Assembly (NCBI GenBank): GCA_033725935.1
Contig: MU867081.1
Location: forward strand, 124,001 to 188,000
DNA: 64,000 bases
Source of the DNA: Cladorrhinum sp. PSN259
Taxonomy: Eukaryota > Ascomycota > Sordariomycetes > Sordariales > Podosporaceae
Direction: 5' to 3'
Below are positions 22,105-32,365 of this stretch, piece after piece. The stretch's first letter is position 1, and the number at the start of each line of letters is the position of its first letter. The notes under the pieces were generated by a model, which searched no databases, was not told the origin of the DNA, and saw nothing but the letters and a program-made list of their open reading frames with translations. A program made the translations under genes and the position numbers.

Positions 22105-24324
22105 AGAGGGGTTCGATCGGGATGGGAATTGGGGAAAACATGTACAAGTACAATACATACCATGCAGATTACGTATGTGGGGAGGGGACAAGAACGCAAA
22201 AGAGTCACGAGGGATGTCTGTAGTTGTACATGCACACACGGCGTGCTGATGGAGATTAGAAGGGGAAGAGAAAAAGTTGATCAAGATCTGATATATAATT
22301 TAGTTGGAGATCATGACTGTATATGGAGAGGAGAGATCATTATATCGTGTCATTGCGTTCTTGCAGTCGGGGGCATAATGAAATGGCACGTGAATGGGAA
22401 ACCAAAGTTTGGAAAAGGAAGGGCGGGAGAGGGAGGCATTGTTGATGAATATCTTTTTACCTTCCTCGTAGATGACCGAGAGTCACAGTAGCATAAGACA
22501 CACGGTGGTGGTATTGTGCTGTAGGGCTTATTGGGTCCAATCTCGCTGGGTCATCCTCATCTGCCATTAGGGAGAGAAGGGAACTCGGAAGGAGAGCGGC
22601 GGAGACTAGGTACTTGATTTGGGGAAGATTGCGAACCCTGGAATGCTGTTAGATCGCTAAGTGTTTAGAAAATGAAGAGAACCTCTTTTTACCCTTCAAA
22701 ACGCGACGGGTAGCTGCGTGAAATGGTTTTTTTTCACCCATTCATCCGGACCTTGCATACATGCTCAAGCACATGCATGAGAAGCAGCCCCTTTTTAACT
22801 TCCAAACCGAGGCATTGTGAAGCCCTTCGCAATGGAGATGGTCATGGCGAAAGAGGGGGTCAGTCATGAGACTAGGTGAAATGGAGGGTGAAAGAGGGGT
22901 TGAGTTAGTTGGTGTGGGTGTTAGCGGTGCCTGGCTAGGAGAATTTGGGGAGAAGAATTGGAGAAATAAAGCCGGTCCAAGTTCTTTTTTAAGTTTTCTT
23001 TTTCGGAAATTTGGATTGGATAATGCATGGTGGCTGGCACTTGCAGGATCAGGAGAATAGCTTCATCACGGGACACCATTCGGGCTGAAATGCAGGAGAG
23101 GGGGACAACAAGAAGGACCGATCGGACTAAGATCAAACCACTTTCGGATTGGTGGCATTTCCCCAGATTTTTCTTCACCGATCAAAATACACTAGCTAAG
23201 AAAGACCGAGTTGCGTTCCATCCCCTATCGGTGTTGCAGCTGACGCTAACGCAGGAGAGGATGGTGAGATCGGGAGCACGGTAGACCGTCGTCTGTGAGG
23301 GTGTTGACAGTGCATGAAGGACGTTTTTCCTGTCTGGTGTGCGTGGGGTGAAATCGTGTGAATTACCCGAAAGCAGCTTTTTGGCCGCTTTACTCGGAGC
23401 AAATATCACATCGTCAGCTCAAGGGGAAGATGGCGTTTTTCTCCGAGGTTTTCTCCGAGATGATGGGCGCGTAGAAGCGCCCAAGTCAAGTTTTCTAGCT
23501 GCAGAAGAGGGGAAAACGGAAAGGATGTGTTACATAAAAGGTTCCCGTGTGTGCGGCCCGCTGTTGGAGTAATCTGGGCGGTCGTCTAAGTTACTGCCGG
23601 GGTGTGGACCAGAAACGGGTAGTAAGATGCAAAAGAAGTTTGTCCGTGCTGATTCGCTGAAATATAGGTGGCTTCTAGAAGATCTATGCCGAAAAGCTAT
23701 TGTTGGAAACATGCGGACGCAAAATTTCGGGTAGGTAGTAGTGAGCCTTTAGTATTTCTTGGAACCGAAAGCGAAAGATCAGGTTATGCAGATCAGCTTC
23801 CATGGTTCCATGGTTCGTGGGTGATGGATGACCGACGACCGGCGGGAAAACTGTTCTCGAGGTCTTTGTGCGCTAGGCATGTAGTATGGACAGTACTGTA
23901 TTACGGACTAACGGGCTTTCTGCCGACAGAAAAGAAACGTCCAGTGTGATGGAGGTAAGGACCTTCCTTCCGTGGACTGGAAAGGCGGCTACAGCTTCGA
24001 CGATTCTATGGCTCAGATCTCAAGCTTTTCGATTTCTACCCTATTAAACTTGGCCAGCGCCGGTGATCTGGCACGATTTAGTATCCATCTCCGGGAGTGC
24101 CGCGTCCAATGACCCCAATAAAGCTCTCGCGATGTTACACTGAAGCCCGGGGGAGTTGCAATGCCAATGCGGGGAATGCCTGTCTGCCATGGACCGTCTC
24201 GGGGTGGAGACAGGGGTACGAGCGATGTGCCATGGCCGACGAATACCTTTCTCAATGTAAGCCAGGCGTCTAGAATGTTTTTTTTTTTCAGTCTCGGTGT
24301 AGATGTGTAGGATGGGATATGGGA

Positions 24325-24331
24325 TATATAA
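24325..24331 (+). promoter_or_regulatory. TATA box of the cutinase gene
   Basis: TATATAA lies about 135 bp upstream of the cutinase ATG, followed by a CT-rich leader ending in CACAATG. Confidence 0.5.
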
Positions 24332-24463
24332 TGATGGCCACCCTTTGCCTTTCGGGTCAATCTCTTCTCTCGACAGTCAGCCATCTTTGACCATCATCCC
24401 GACTCACTCCTTCATCTCCCACCTCGCCCACCTCTCCGGTCTCGCACCTTCCTCCCAGTCACA

Positions 24464-25232
24464 ATGAAGTTCCTCACCGCCATCGCCGCCCTGGCTTCGG
24501 TCGTTTCGGCCGTTCCTATCGACGATGTCAGGGCCCGGGAGCTCATCGAGTCCCATGCTCGGACCATGTACCTGGAGGCTCGTGCATGGGACGCAGCATC
24601 GGAGACTGCCAACGAACTGACTACAGGTGGTGCTTGCCCACCTGTCATCTGGATCTTTGCTCGTGGCTCAACGGAGGGTGGCAACCTTGGGTCTCTCGGA
24701 GGCCGCGTTGGTACTGCTTTGGAGAACTCTCTTGGAGCTGCCAACGTCTGGGTCCAAGGTGTCGGTGGTGCGTACAAGGCAAACCTTCTCGACAACCTTC
24801 TCTCAAAAGGAACTACGGATGCCGCCATCACTGAGATGAAGAACCTTCTCATCAAGGCCAACACTGCGTGCCCCAGCGCAAAGATTGTTGCTGGTGGTTA
24901 CAGGTAAGCAGGAACCCATCCTCACGCAATCTGCACGAAGCCTCGAAGCTGACACTATTGATTATAGCCAAGGTGCTGCCCTCGCCGGTCAGGCCATTGC
25001 TACTAGCAGTGCTGCAATCCGTGAGCAAATCAAGGCGGTTGTTCTGTTTGGCTGGACCAAGAACGAGCAAAACAACGGAGTCATTCCCAACTACCCTGCC
25101 AACCGCCTCAAGGTCTACTGCGAAAGTGCAGATCTCGTCTGCAGTGGTACTCTCATTGTCACTCCGGCTCACTCGACCTACAAGGATGAAGCTGAGGGCG
25201 TTGCTCCCCAGTTCCTCATTTCCAAGCTATGA
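24464..25232 (+). CDS. cutinase (carbohydrate esterase family 5)
   Basis: Exons 24464-24903 and 24968-25232 (64-nt intron) encode 234 residues. A signal peptide (MKFLTAIAALASVVSA) directs secretion. The family signature ARGSTEGGNLG supplies the oxyanion-hole region. The intron splits the nucleophile motif, which after splicing reads GGYSQGA with Ser147 as nucleophile. Asp202 (in SADLVC) and His215 (in TPAHSTY) complete the triad. Four cysteines (in ACPP, TACPS, VYCES, LVCSG) fit the two conserved disulfides. It hydrolyses cutin or related polyesters outside the cell, which is consistent with a plant-associated or saprotrophic life. Length is normal for the family. Confidence 0.95.
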
Positions 25233-25534
25233 TTTATGACTTTTATGTTGTTATGACGGTCATGTTAGATGTCATCATGTATATAGCTAGCTAGCTAAGC
25301 CCTCACGCAATCAAACTTGCAAAGTATTGTTGTGACACTCTATCTGTTTCTAGTTAGTATCTGTATCGGTTGCACGGCAACTCATGCTGCGAGAATGCCA
25401 AGTGAGACAGACGCCTTCCGATTTTATCTTTGGCACACCCTCCCGAAGCTGTTAACGAACATGAACTCTAATTTTTGCATACAAAATCGATCCTCTCTAC
25501 TACCCTCAGTAACAGACATGAGTTCGCATCGGCA
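25233..25534. other. short intergenic region between convergent genes
   Basis: The 3' ends of the cutinase and MFS genes. Nothing else seen. Confidence 0.6.
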
Positions 25535-27070
25535 TTAAACTCTGACACGCCAAATGGACACACTATCCAACTCCGCTTTCACCTTCCTGGCCTTGATGAC
25601 TCTCGCAGCAGACATGAAACCCATCCCCAAAAGCAAAGTCACTCCCGCAAAAATCTGCGCACCAAGGTACCTTCCGCCAGCAGCCGTGATGATGGCACCC
25701 GCAATCGGCGGACCGGCCAGCGTCGCAAAACTGACAACCGTAAACACCATCCCGATCCTGACACCCGCCTTCCTCACATCCGTGTTCAAGCTGCTCAACC
25801 CCGCAGGGAACAAACTCTGGATTCCACCAGCCGCCATCCCGTAAAAGCAGGACCACACATAGAGTCCTGAAACCGACTCCACCGCCTGCCAGCACAAGAT
25901 GCAAATCCCACAGACTGCCGCCACCGGCACAAAGACGTTGATCGGTCCAACCCTGTCCGCGATGGCGTTGGGTATCAACCGTCCGACAATCCCCACCCCG
26001 TTCATCACCAACAGCAAATTCAAGCTGTCCGTGTAGCTCAACCCGATAATGTCCCTACTAAACGCCGCCACGTAGTAAAAAGGGAAATACAACCCAATAA
26101 AGCACGTAAAGCTTCCCACCGCATAGAAGACGTACTCCCCTTCCTTCCACGCTCCCCAATCCACCAGCTCCCCGCTCCGTCTAGGCTTGATCCTCTGCCT
26201 CAGAAACACGCAACCCACACCCAGCGAGACGGCCTGCACGGCTCCGATGGCCTGCATAGTGGTGCTGAACCCAACCCTCGGCAGCAACTCCCTCATCATG
26301 CTCGGAAACACCAATCCGCCCGTCGCGCTGCCGCACGCCGCTATCGCCAGCGCCAGCGCCCTCTTCTTGCTAAAGTACGTCGACACGGTGGCGATGCAAG
26401 GGCAAAACAGACATCCGTTGCCGAGGCCCATGCATACTCCCTGCGCCAGGAAAACCTGCCAGTACGTCTTGGCGACGGAGGTGCAGAATACTCCCACGAG
26501 CTGGAAGATGACGCCGACTGCAAAGACCTGACGAAAGTAGCCGGCATCCGTTAGGCGGCCGGTGAAGGTGCCGATGAAGAATAGCAAAAAGATCTGGATG
26601 GATCCGATCCAGGAGATGTCCGAGGGGGGCCGGTTGAGCGCGGTGGTGTAGTAGGACTGGAAGACGCCAAAGGAGTTGATGATGCCCCAGGTGTTTGTTA
26701 TTACCAGGTGGGCGCAGAAGACTGCGGTCCAGGCTTTGACGCCTCCGTCTGGGGGCGGGCCTGGGTCCCAGTTGGACTTCTTGGTGGATTGTCTAGTTAG
26801 GACGCGGGATACAACGCGGGAGAGGACGCCTGCGGAGTCGGGGTCTTCTGGTGGCTCTTGTGGCTGGGAAAGTCCTTGGTTGATGGTGCGAATATCGTCG
26901 ATGTGTGATGAGGCCACTGAGGTGGTGTCGCTGTTGGTGTCTTCTGGTTTTTCGGGTCTGTCATGGATCGTGTTCTCATTATGTGGCCGATCTGAGGGAG
27001 TTGAAGAGTTTTGTTTTTCCAGGTCCGCATTGGGAAGACCTCCCTTCTGAGAGGATTTTGGTGGTTGCAT
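25535..27070 (-). CDS. MFS transporter, monocarboxylate-transporter-like
   Basis: A single exon of 511 residues. A polar N-terminal tail of about 100 residues precedes the motif GPPPDGGVKAW, diagnostic of the fungal monocarboxylate-transporter (MCT/MCH) branch of the major facilitator superfamily. About twelve hydrophobic segments follow, split by a central loop around RQRIKPRRSGELVDWGAWKEG. The first half contains GTFTGRLTDAGYFRQVF, the family's loop 2-3 motif. Plasma-membrane or vacuolar location is expected. Substrates of the family include monocarboxylates, riboflavin and secondary metabolites; this one is unassigned. The absence of introns is common for the group. Confidence 0.93.
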   Translation of the reverse strand: MQPPKSSQKGGLPNADLEKQNSSTPSDRPHNENTIHDRPEKPEDTNSDTTSVASSHIDDIRTINQGLSQPQEPPEDPDSAGVLSRVVSRVLTRQSTKKSNWDPGPPPDGGVKAWTAVFCAHLVITNTWGIINSFGVFQSYYTTALNRPPSDISWIGSIQIFLLFFIGTFTGRLTDAGYFRQVFAVGVIFQLVGVFCTSVAKTYWQVFLAQGVCMGLGNGCLFCPCIATVSTYFSKKRALALAIAACGSATGGLVFPSMMRELLPRVGFSTTMQAIGAVQAVSLGVGCVFLRQRIKPRRSGELVDWGAWKEGEYVFYAVGSFTCFIGLYFPFYYVAAFSRDIIGLSYTDSLNLLLVMNGVGIVGRLIPNAIADRVGPINVFVPVAAVCGICILCWQAVESVSGLYVWSCFYGMAAGGIQSLFPAGLSSLNTDVRKAGVRIGMVFTVVSFATLAGPPIAGAIITAAGGRYLGAQIFAGVTLLLGMGFMSAARVIKARKVKAELDSVSIWRVRV

Positions 27071-28489
27071 TGTTGACGATGTGGTCTTTGTGATGTCGAT
27101 ACAAGGTGTTTTGTTTTTGTGATTCCCCTTTTCAGCGTTGAGTCACTCACCCCTTTTTTTTTTTACCGAGGTCCAAACACAATGTCAAGACCAGAAGAAC
27201 ACAAACAAAACTGAATGTTAAAAAAAAGTTTCATCAAAGTCGTTAATCATAAAGATCCCAAGTGCTTTAATATATGACACTCATGAACCAACAGCATCCA
27301 CCATCAATGCTATGCCAAATGAAAAGGGAACGAAAATCGGATGTAATTCGGAGGGCGTAGCGGTCAAAGCCATTTTCCCTGCTAATAAACTTGCTGCAGA
27401 ATTTTGAGATCAGTCATCCTTCAAGCATCTGCCTTTTTCTGTTCTCGAACCCGTCTTCGGTGGGTCCATTCCACTCACTGGCGCCGGGAATAGAGTCATC
27501 AATGGGGTTTTGCTGGGGCGTCCATTACCCGGACCCAGACCCGACGGACGGTTGCTGCATTGGCTTTTTCTTGGACGCTATTACAAATCTGGAAAGTATC
27601 TTGTGTGAAAAAAATGGATTTTCCAATGATCCATATTCCCGGGTGTTGTTATCTCCTTTCTCAATTATCTTGCTGAGTAAGAGTGTTTTTCAAAATGAAT
27701 GAATTAGGGGGATTTTGTTTTTCCAATTCGCCGTTTACGCCCTTGCCGCTTTGACCACTTTAGTAATTTGTCTCTGAAGACGTCATCTCATATGACAGTC
27801 AACCTTTTTTCATGGCCAAACCAGAATACACTTTTTTTAATCTTATTTCCGGCCGAGATAAATAAGCTAAACCATCAAGAGGTTAGATTGACGTTATCTT
27901 GTGCAAGGATGAGAAGTGTAATCGTCAGGGATTCTTTTTTCAGCGATGGCACGCGCCGAGAAACAATGCTCCATCGGTCCGGATATCGGAGGCTGCCTGC
28001 GATCCGGCGGTCAACTTCGATGCTCTCCGCAGAATAACCCTCCGACGTCTTGCTCTTTTATTGTCGTTTGCTGGTTCATCAAAGTGCAATCAATAACCAA
28101 GTGTGAGGAGGTGCGGATGGGCACTAGGTCAAAGACGACCTCTATTCCATGCAATGCATCATCAACTCTTACCTCGACAGAAATGTACGGTGTCGAACTC
28201 ATATCAACAAATACGCATGCTCCCTCAACATAAACCATTGGAAGTGATTGCAGCTCAATTGAAGGGCGAAAATGGCTGAAAAGGGATGGAGCTGACTAGC
28301 AATGGCACTCGTGACGCCTAGTTCCAAACTCAATCAAAGCCACTTACGCCTTTGACTCCAGAAATCCAGAAGCTTCTTCACTGGAAAGATGTCGTCTTTG
28401 ATGCAAGGCAGTTGGCCAGGCGGTTTCATTTCCCGGCTTCATCAATAACATCACTTCAGAAACATACCTAGTAAGCTTCCACTGTCAAC
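27071..28489. other. intergenic
   Basis: Promoter side of both the MFS gene and the small membrane protein gene. Short frames at 27391-27702 and 27768-28037 lack any support. Confidence 0.5.
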
Positions 28490-28843
28490 ATGTCCGCGGC
28501 AACTTGGTGGACCATCGGTGTCTGCCTTAAAATCGTCCTTCTTGCGTGTCTGGGGTATTTGATCTTCAGATGCTATTCGAGCAGACGGCGTGCCCGTGAG
28601 CTGCAACCAGCCGCAGCAGTGCATTTTCACCCAGCTCCTCTACATCTAAACTACCACCCGCAGAACCTCTCTAGCCCGTGGCCTCAGCAACATACGCCAA
28701 ACCATCAATATCCCGGAAACGTCCAATTTGGACCGAATCTTCAATATCCAGGAAATACCGACGTTTCCAACATCCCGGCGCCACCGCCCTATGTTGCAGT
28801 GCCTCCAGCTCAGCATGGGGGTTATGATATGGGAAAGCCTTAG
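28490..28843 (+). CDS. small single-pass membrane protein with PPxY motif
   Basis: 117 residues from an ATG in good context (CAACATGTC). Residues 8-27 (TIGVCLKIVLLACLGYLIFR) form one membrane segment, followed by a basic stop-transfer patch (SSRRRARE). The tail is Pro/Tyr/Asn/Gln-rich with a repeated YPGN motif and ends in APPPYVAVPP. PPxY motifs of this kind bind WW domains of Rsp5/NEDD4-type ubiquitin ligases, and small fungal membrane proteins with such tails can act as ligase adaptors. That role is inference. No homologue is recognised. Confidence 0.55.
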   Translation: MSAATWWTIGVCLKIVLLACLGYLIFRCYSSRRRARELQPAAAVHFHPAPLHLNYHPQNLSSPWPQQHTPNHQYPGNVQFGPNLQYPGNTDVSNIPAPPPYVAVPPAQHGGYDMGKP

Positions 28844-30012
28844 ACAAGGCAGAAATAGCCGGTTCGCCAGCAAGGTATGAGTTGTGTGTGTTGCTTCATT
28901 CTTGTACTGCTCAGCAGGTTCGCTGACATTTTACAGGTTGTGTTGGATAATTATGCTGTCAAGTGAAGTGAATACGCTGCTGATTGGACCTCGAGTCAAA
29001 CTTCCACGCGGCTGAAGGTTTCGTTTGTGCAAATCGTTACATCCTCCAGGCATAAAGAAGAGGAAAACCAGGATAAGGTTAGGTATACGAGTGCCTATAT
29101 ATAGGAGGCCTAGAGCCCTCTCTCAACAAGGAGAGAGGGTCACGCGCAATACACTCTTTTACCACCGTGCTTCGAATGTCTCAGAAAGGTCCACGGCGTC
29201 TCCGAGCTCCACACTCTCCCTATTATGCCCAGACTCTAGTTGTTGGGAAAACTGGTCCTGGGTATAGTCTACAGCTTCCTGTAGTGCTCCCGGGCACGTT
29301 TTGACCTGAAGAGGCACTCGCAGGTCATTAACAAGGCGTAGCAAAGGGACAAGTGTTTTTTCCTTCGAAGAACTGTCTTGTACCAAACTCTGGGCGCATT
29401 GGTGGATGCCCATTATATGCATATGACCGGATTTAGCTTTTATCATAGCTGTGTGTGTGTGCGTGTGGAGATTTTGAAGAAGGTAATTCTCAAAGTCAAC
29501 AGGAACGGGAACTACTGTGTTTCACAAATAGGGTTGCACTTATTGACAGGGTAGGTTGCCTTCTAATAATCTGAATAGTATTATAAAGGTGATAATGATA
29601 TAAAGAGTGAGTGAATGGAAAATAATGCCGGTGCATCTTCATGTTGAGCATGAATAGAGCATAGCATTATCATATTTTGCGTAGCGAGTACAAAGTCCCT
29701 TTTTGAGTTGTTTAGAATAAGAAGATACGCGAAAAAGAAGTTACCCTACCTCGTTGTAATCGCTATTGAGTGGCTTCTATTGTCCACCGGAAGTGGCCTC
29801 ACCAGGACTGACGACTACCTAGGAACATACCACTCTTTCCTTCAGAAAACTTGGAACCGACAGTGCGATTTCCACCCTATCCTCATACTACTCTGTCGAC
29901 GTCGCCAACTGAGAAGACTAAAGAAACCAAGACACCACGATATTCAAGACCTGAAAACTAAAAATTCTGTCGCAGTCGACCCTGCTGCGCTTCCTGTCAC
30001 TGTCCCAGCAAA
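28844..30012. other. intergenic
   Basis: Contains a short palindromic hairpin near 29114-29138 (CCCTCTCT paired with AGAGAGGG) and a 95-codon minus frame (29159-29446) discussed under rejected items. Confidence 0.45.
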
Positions 30013-30262
30013 ATGGAACTTGACCTCGATGAAGGAACTCTTTTGCTGCTGATCGGGCTCGGATTTCCCCTCCTTGCCCTGCTGTACACGATGATTTGCG
30101 AGGCGTGGTCACGAGGCCGAGGCGGAAACCGGGACCGAGACTGGCCGTGGACGGGAGCTGTAGGTGTTTTTCTCCCCTTCTCATGGAAGTTGCTCTAACA
30201 TTCTCTTAACACAGACTTGGTGGAATTTCTGGCAGTCAGACTCGGAAGAACAACGAAAGTAG
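30013..30262 (+). CDS. candidate 64-residue single-pass membrane protein
   Basis: Exons 30013-30159 and 30215-30262 with a GTAGGT donor, a CTTAACACAG branch/acceptor and a 55-nt intron join in phase. The product has an acidic start (MELDLDEG), one hydrophobic segment (TLLLLIGLGFPLLALLYTMI), a basic loop (RGRGGNRDRD), then WPWTGATWWNFW and a charged end (SDSEEQRK). The good splice signals and membrane-protein logic favour a real gene. Its small size and lack of known relatives keep confidence modest. It would be missed by tools with a 100-residue cut-off. Confidence 0.42.
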
Positions 30263-31219
30263 TGGAATAAACGGCTGCCATTGAATCAGAATTTGGCACC
30301 ACCGACTATGATACCATTAAAATCACCCATTCCGTTGCCGCAAACACCGACCCTTCCATCTAAAGGCTTGCTCAAGCTTAGCCTGAGTCGACCAAGTTGA
30401 TGGCTGTTCTCAACAAGGAAGAGATCAAAACCTAATACTAGCCATTCTTTTGGGTTACAAATAGTTTAAACAGCGGGCGCTAGTTCGAGTGGCGCAAATA
30501 CAGGTACAGATAATGGCGTTCAAAACTAAAAGGAACTCCTAGCCTGGACGGTACCTGTAACGGCATAGGTTCTGATCTGGATTCCTGGTTTCTTGTCCCA
30601 TGCCTTGCCTGGCGAATATAAAATGGGAAATTGTACCTATAGAGCAGTGGGACTTCAAGTTCATATTTTGTATCTAGAACTCATAGAGACTAGAGCGTGA
30701 TGTTGTATTCTGAATAACATGATTCAGGGGCAATGTTGACTGTGGCTGCCAAGGTGACCTGTGGAGCGGGGGTGAAATGGGATAAATCCAGTACCAAGTC
30801 ATAATAGTGACCCCGAAACATCCGGCCCACCTTGTGCGGGGTTCATCGACTGTTGCAGTAGGTGGCCCAAGCTCCACCACCTCCTTCCTTCTTCCAGACA
30901 GCTCCCACCACCTTTTTCCTCTTCCACCACACACCACACACCACAGAATACATCACATTTCTGTTGCGTTCTTGCCTCCCATAGAACCACATTCAACCAG
31001 AAATTGTGGAAAGAAGGTGGTCATAGCTTTATGGTCAAAGCTCCGCCTTCCTCACCTTCTTCTTCTTCCTGCCAGGCCACTACCTTTCTCTCCCACATCA
31101 TTCAATACATGGTCTTTTCCAGCCTTCTTTGCCTCCCACAGAAATACTGCTTGGGTTTATGAGAACCGTCTACAAGCCGACCCTCAGCATCTCCTTGCTC
31201 TTCACCACTAATCTCCACC
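30263..31219. other. upstream region of the glutathione transferase gene
   Basis: Apart from the inverted repeat copy at 30869-31137 I see no coding unit. The 30807-31211 open frame lies across that repeat. Confidence 0.5.
30869..31137 (+). repeat. leader repeat copy A (inverted partner at 38526-38818)
   Basis: The + strand here aligns over most of its length with the minus strand of 38526-38818, with small indels. Shared blocks include GACAGCTCCCACCAC, CTTGCCTCCCATAG, TGGTCAAAGCTCC, CAATACATGGTCT and TTCCAGCCTTCTTTGCCTCC. It ends about 80 bp before the transferase ATG, so it lies in the promoter and leader. Confidence 0.88.
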
Positions 31220-32350
31220 ATGACCACCGAACGACCTACACCAAGCACAGTAGCCGAGCATCTCGTCGGCCCGGCTCAATCATGGCATGGCAAAATTACC
31301 GCCGATGGCCCTTTCACTCCCGAGAAGAATAGATATCATCTCTACATTGGTAATCGTCAACCCCACTTACACTCCCTGCTACCCATCACTGACCACCATC
31401 TAGGCCTCTTCTGCCCGTTTGCCCACCGCGTCAATATAATAAGACACCTCAAAAACCTCGACTCGGTCATCCCAGTAACAGTCGTGAAGCCGTACCCCAA
31501 AGGCGATGCTTCCGGCTGGCCAGGCTGGGCGTTCCCCTCAACCCCAGACGAATACCCCGGCGCCACTCCAGATCCTCTGTTCTCCTCCAAGTACCTCCAC
31601 GAGCTCTATTTCAAGGCAGAGCCCAATTACAAAGGCCGATACTCGGTCCCGGTCCTCTGGGACACAAAGACCAGCACCATAGTCAACAACGAATCCCTCG
31701 AACTGCTTCGCGACCTGTCAACCTCTTTCAACCCCCTCCTCCTCGTCCTCTCGCCCCAGTCAGCATCATTGACCCTCTACCCTGCAAACCTCCAAACCAA
31801 AATCGACCACCTCTCCCAGTGGCTACACAAAGACCTGTGCATCCAAGTCTACCGTGCTGGCTTCGCCCGCACCCAAGCAGACTACAACACGGCCGTCCTC
31901 CGCGTCTTTGCCGCCCTCAACATCCTGGAACAACGCTTCCTCCCCGCCAACTTGGGTCCATATATCCTCGGCGCGTCCCTGACAGAGGTCGACGTCCTGG
32001 CGTACGCGACGCTCATCCGCTTCGACGTCGTCTACGTTCAGCACTTCAAGTGCAATCTGGGCAGCATAAGGCACGATTACCCACAGATACGAAACTGGCT
32101 GGGAAACTTGTACTGGAACGTGAAGGGGTTCAGGGAGACGACTGATTTCAGGCACATAAAGGAGAATTATACAAAGAGTCATGCGGATATTAACCCGCTC
32201 GGGATCACGCCTTTGGGACCCTGGCCGGATGTTGAAGGGGTTGAGTCGGGGTGGAAGTTTGAACCGGATTTGCTGGGAGGGGTTGGGATGCCGGAGGTTA
32301 AGGAGGTACAAGAGGAGATGTGGATTGAGTTAGAGCTAGAGAGAATATGA
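31220..32350 (+). CDS. omega-class/ECM4-like glutathione S-transferase
   Basis: Exons 31220-31349 and 31404-32350 encode 358 residues. The 54-nt intron is a multiple of three and contains no stop, so the unspliced frame is also open, but it would insert 18 residues into the thioredoxin-fold active site. Spliced, the motif reads LYIGLFCPFAHRV with Cys47 as the catalytic residue, matching the C-P-W/F-A-H-R motif of glutathionyl-hydroquinone reductases (ECM4/GTO family). Further family signs are YSVPVLWDTKTSTIVNNES (glutathione contact ES) and an alpha-helical C-terminal domain with LGASLTEVDVLAYATLIRFD. These enzymes reduce glutathionylated quinones using glutathione. The stop codon lies only 15 bp from the stop of the convergent NLR gene. 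Confidence 0.92.
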   Translation: MTTERPTPSTVAEHLVGPAQSWHGKITADGPFTPEKNRYHLYIGNRQPHLHSLLPITDHHLGLFCPFAHRVNIIRHLKNLDSVIPVTVVKPYPKGDASGWPGWAFPSTPDEYPGATPDPLFSSKYLHELYFKAEPNYKGRYSVPVLWDTKTSTIVNNESLELLRDLSTSFNPLLLVLSPQSASLTLYPANLQTKIDHLSQWLHKDLCIQVYRAGFARTQADYNTAVLRVFAALNILEQRFLPANLGPYILGASLTEVDVLAYATLIRFDVVYVQHFKCNLGSIRHDYPQIRNWLGNLYWNVKGFRETTDFRHIKENYTKSHADINPLGITPLGPWPDVEGVESGWKFEPDLLGGVGMPEVKEVQEEMWIELELERI

Positions 32351-32365
32351 AACAAGAAACATATT

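Larger units (their letters stand above)
20947..24463. other. 3.5-kb gene-poor region with microsatellites
   Basis: No open frame here has a credible start, splice pattern or domain. It contains a poly-T run near 21038-21056, a GT repeat, a compound AT/CT/GT repeat and an 11-base direct doublet (TTTTCTCCGAG) near 23440-23460. The last few hundred bases are the cutinase promoter. Confidence 0.55.

Noticed and set aside
21869..22491. Open frames through the GT/CT/AT microsatellite on both strands
   Set aside because: Composition is only Cys-Val or Thr-His repeats from a dinucleotide tract.
29114..29138. Short hairpin CCCTCTCT/AGAGAGGG
   Set aside because: An 8-bp stem in isolation, with no adjacent gene end or RNA motif; likely chance.
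29159..29446. 95-codon minus frame with plausible amino-acid composition
   Set aside because: Begins with ATG and is helical in look, but there is no splice partner, promoter or known motif. It might be a gene fragment; not enough to call.
30807..31211. 134-codon frame across leader repeat A
   Set aside because: Part of its translation resembles the upstream extension of the HET frame at copy B, but this follows from the DNA repeat; indels and a Pro/His/Ser composition argue for untranslated leader.
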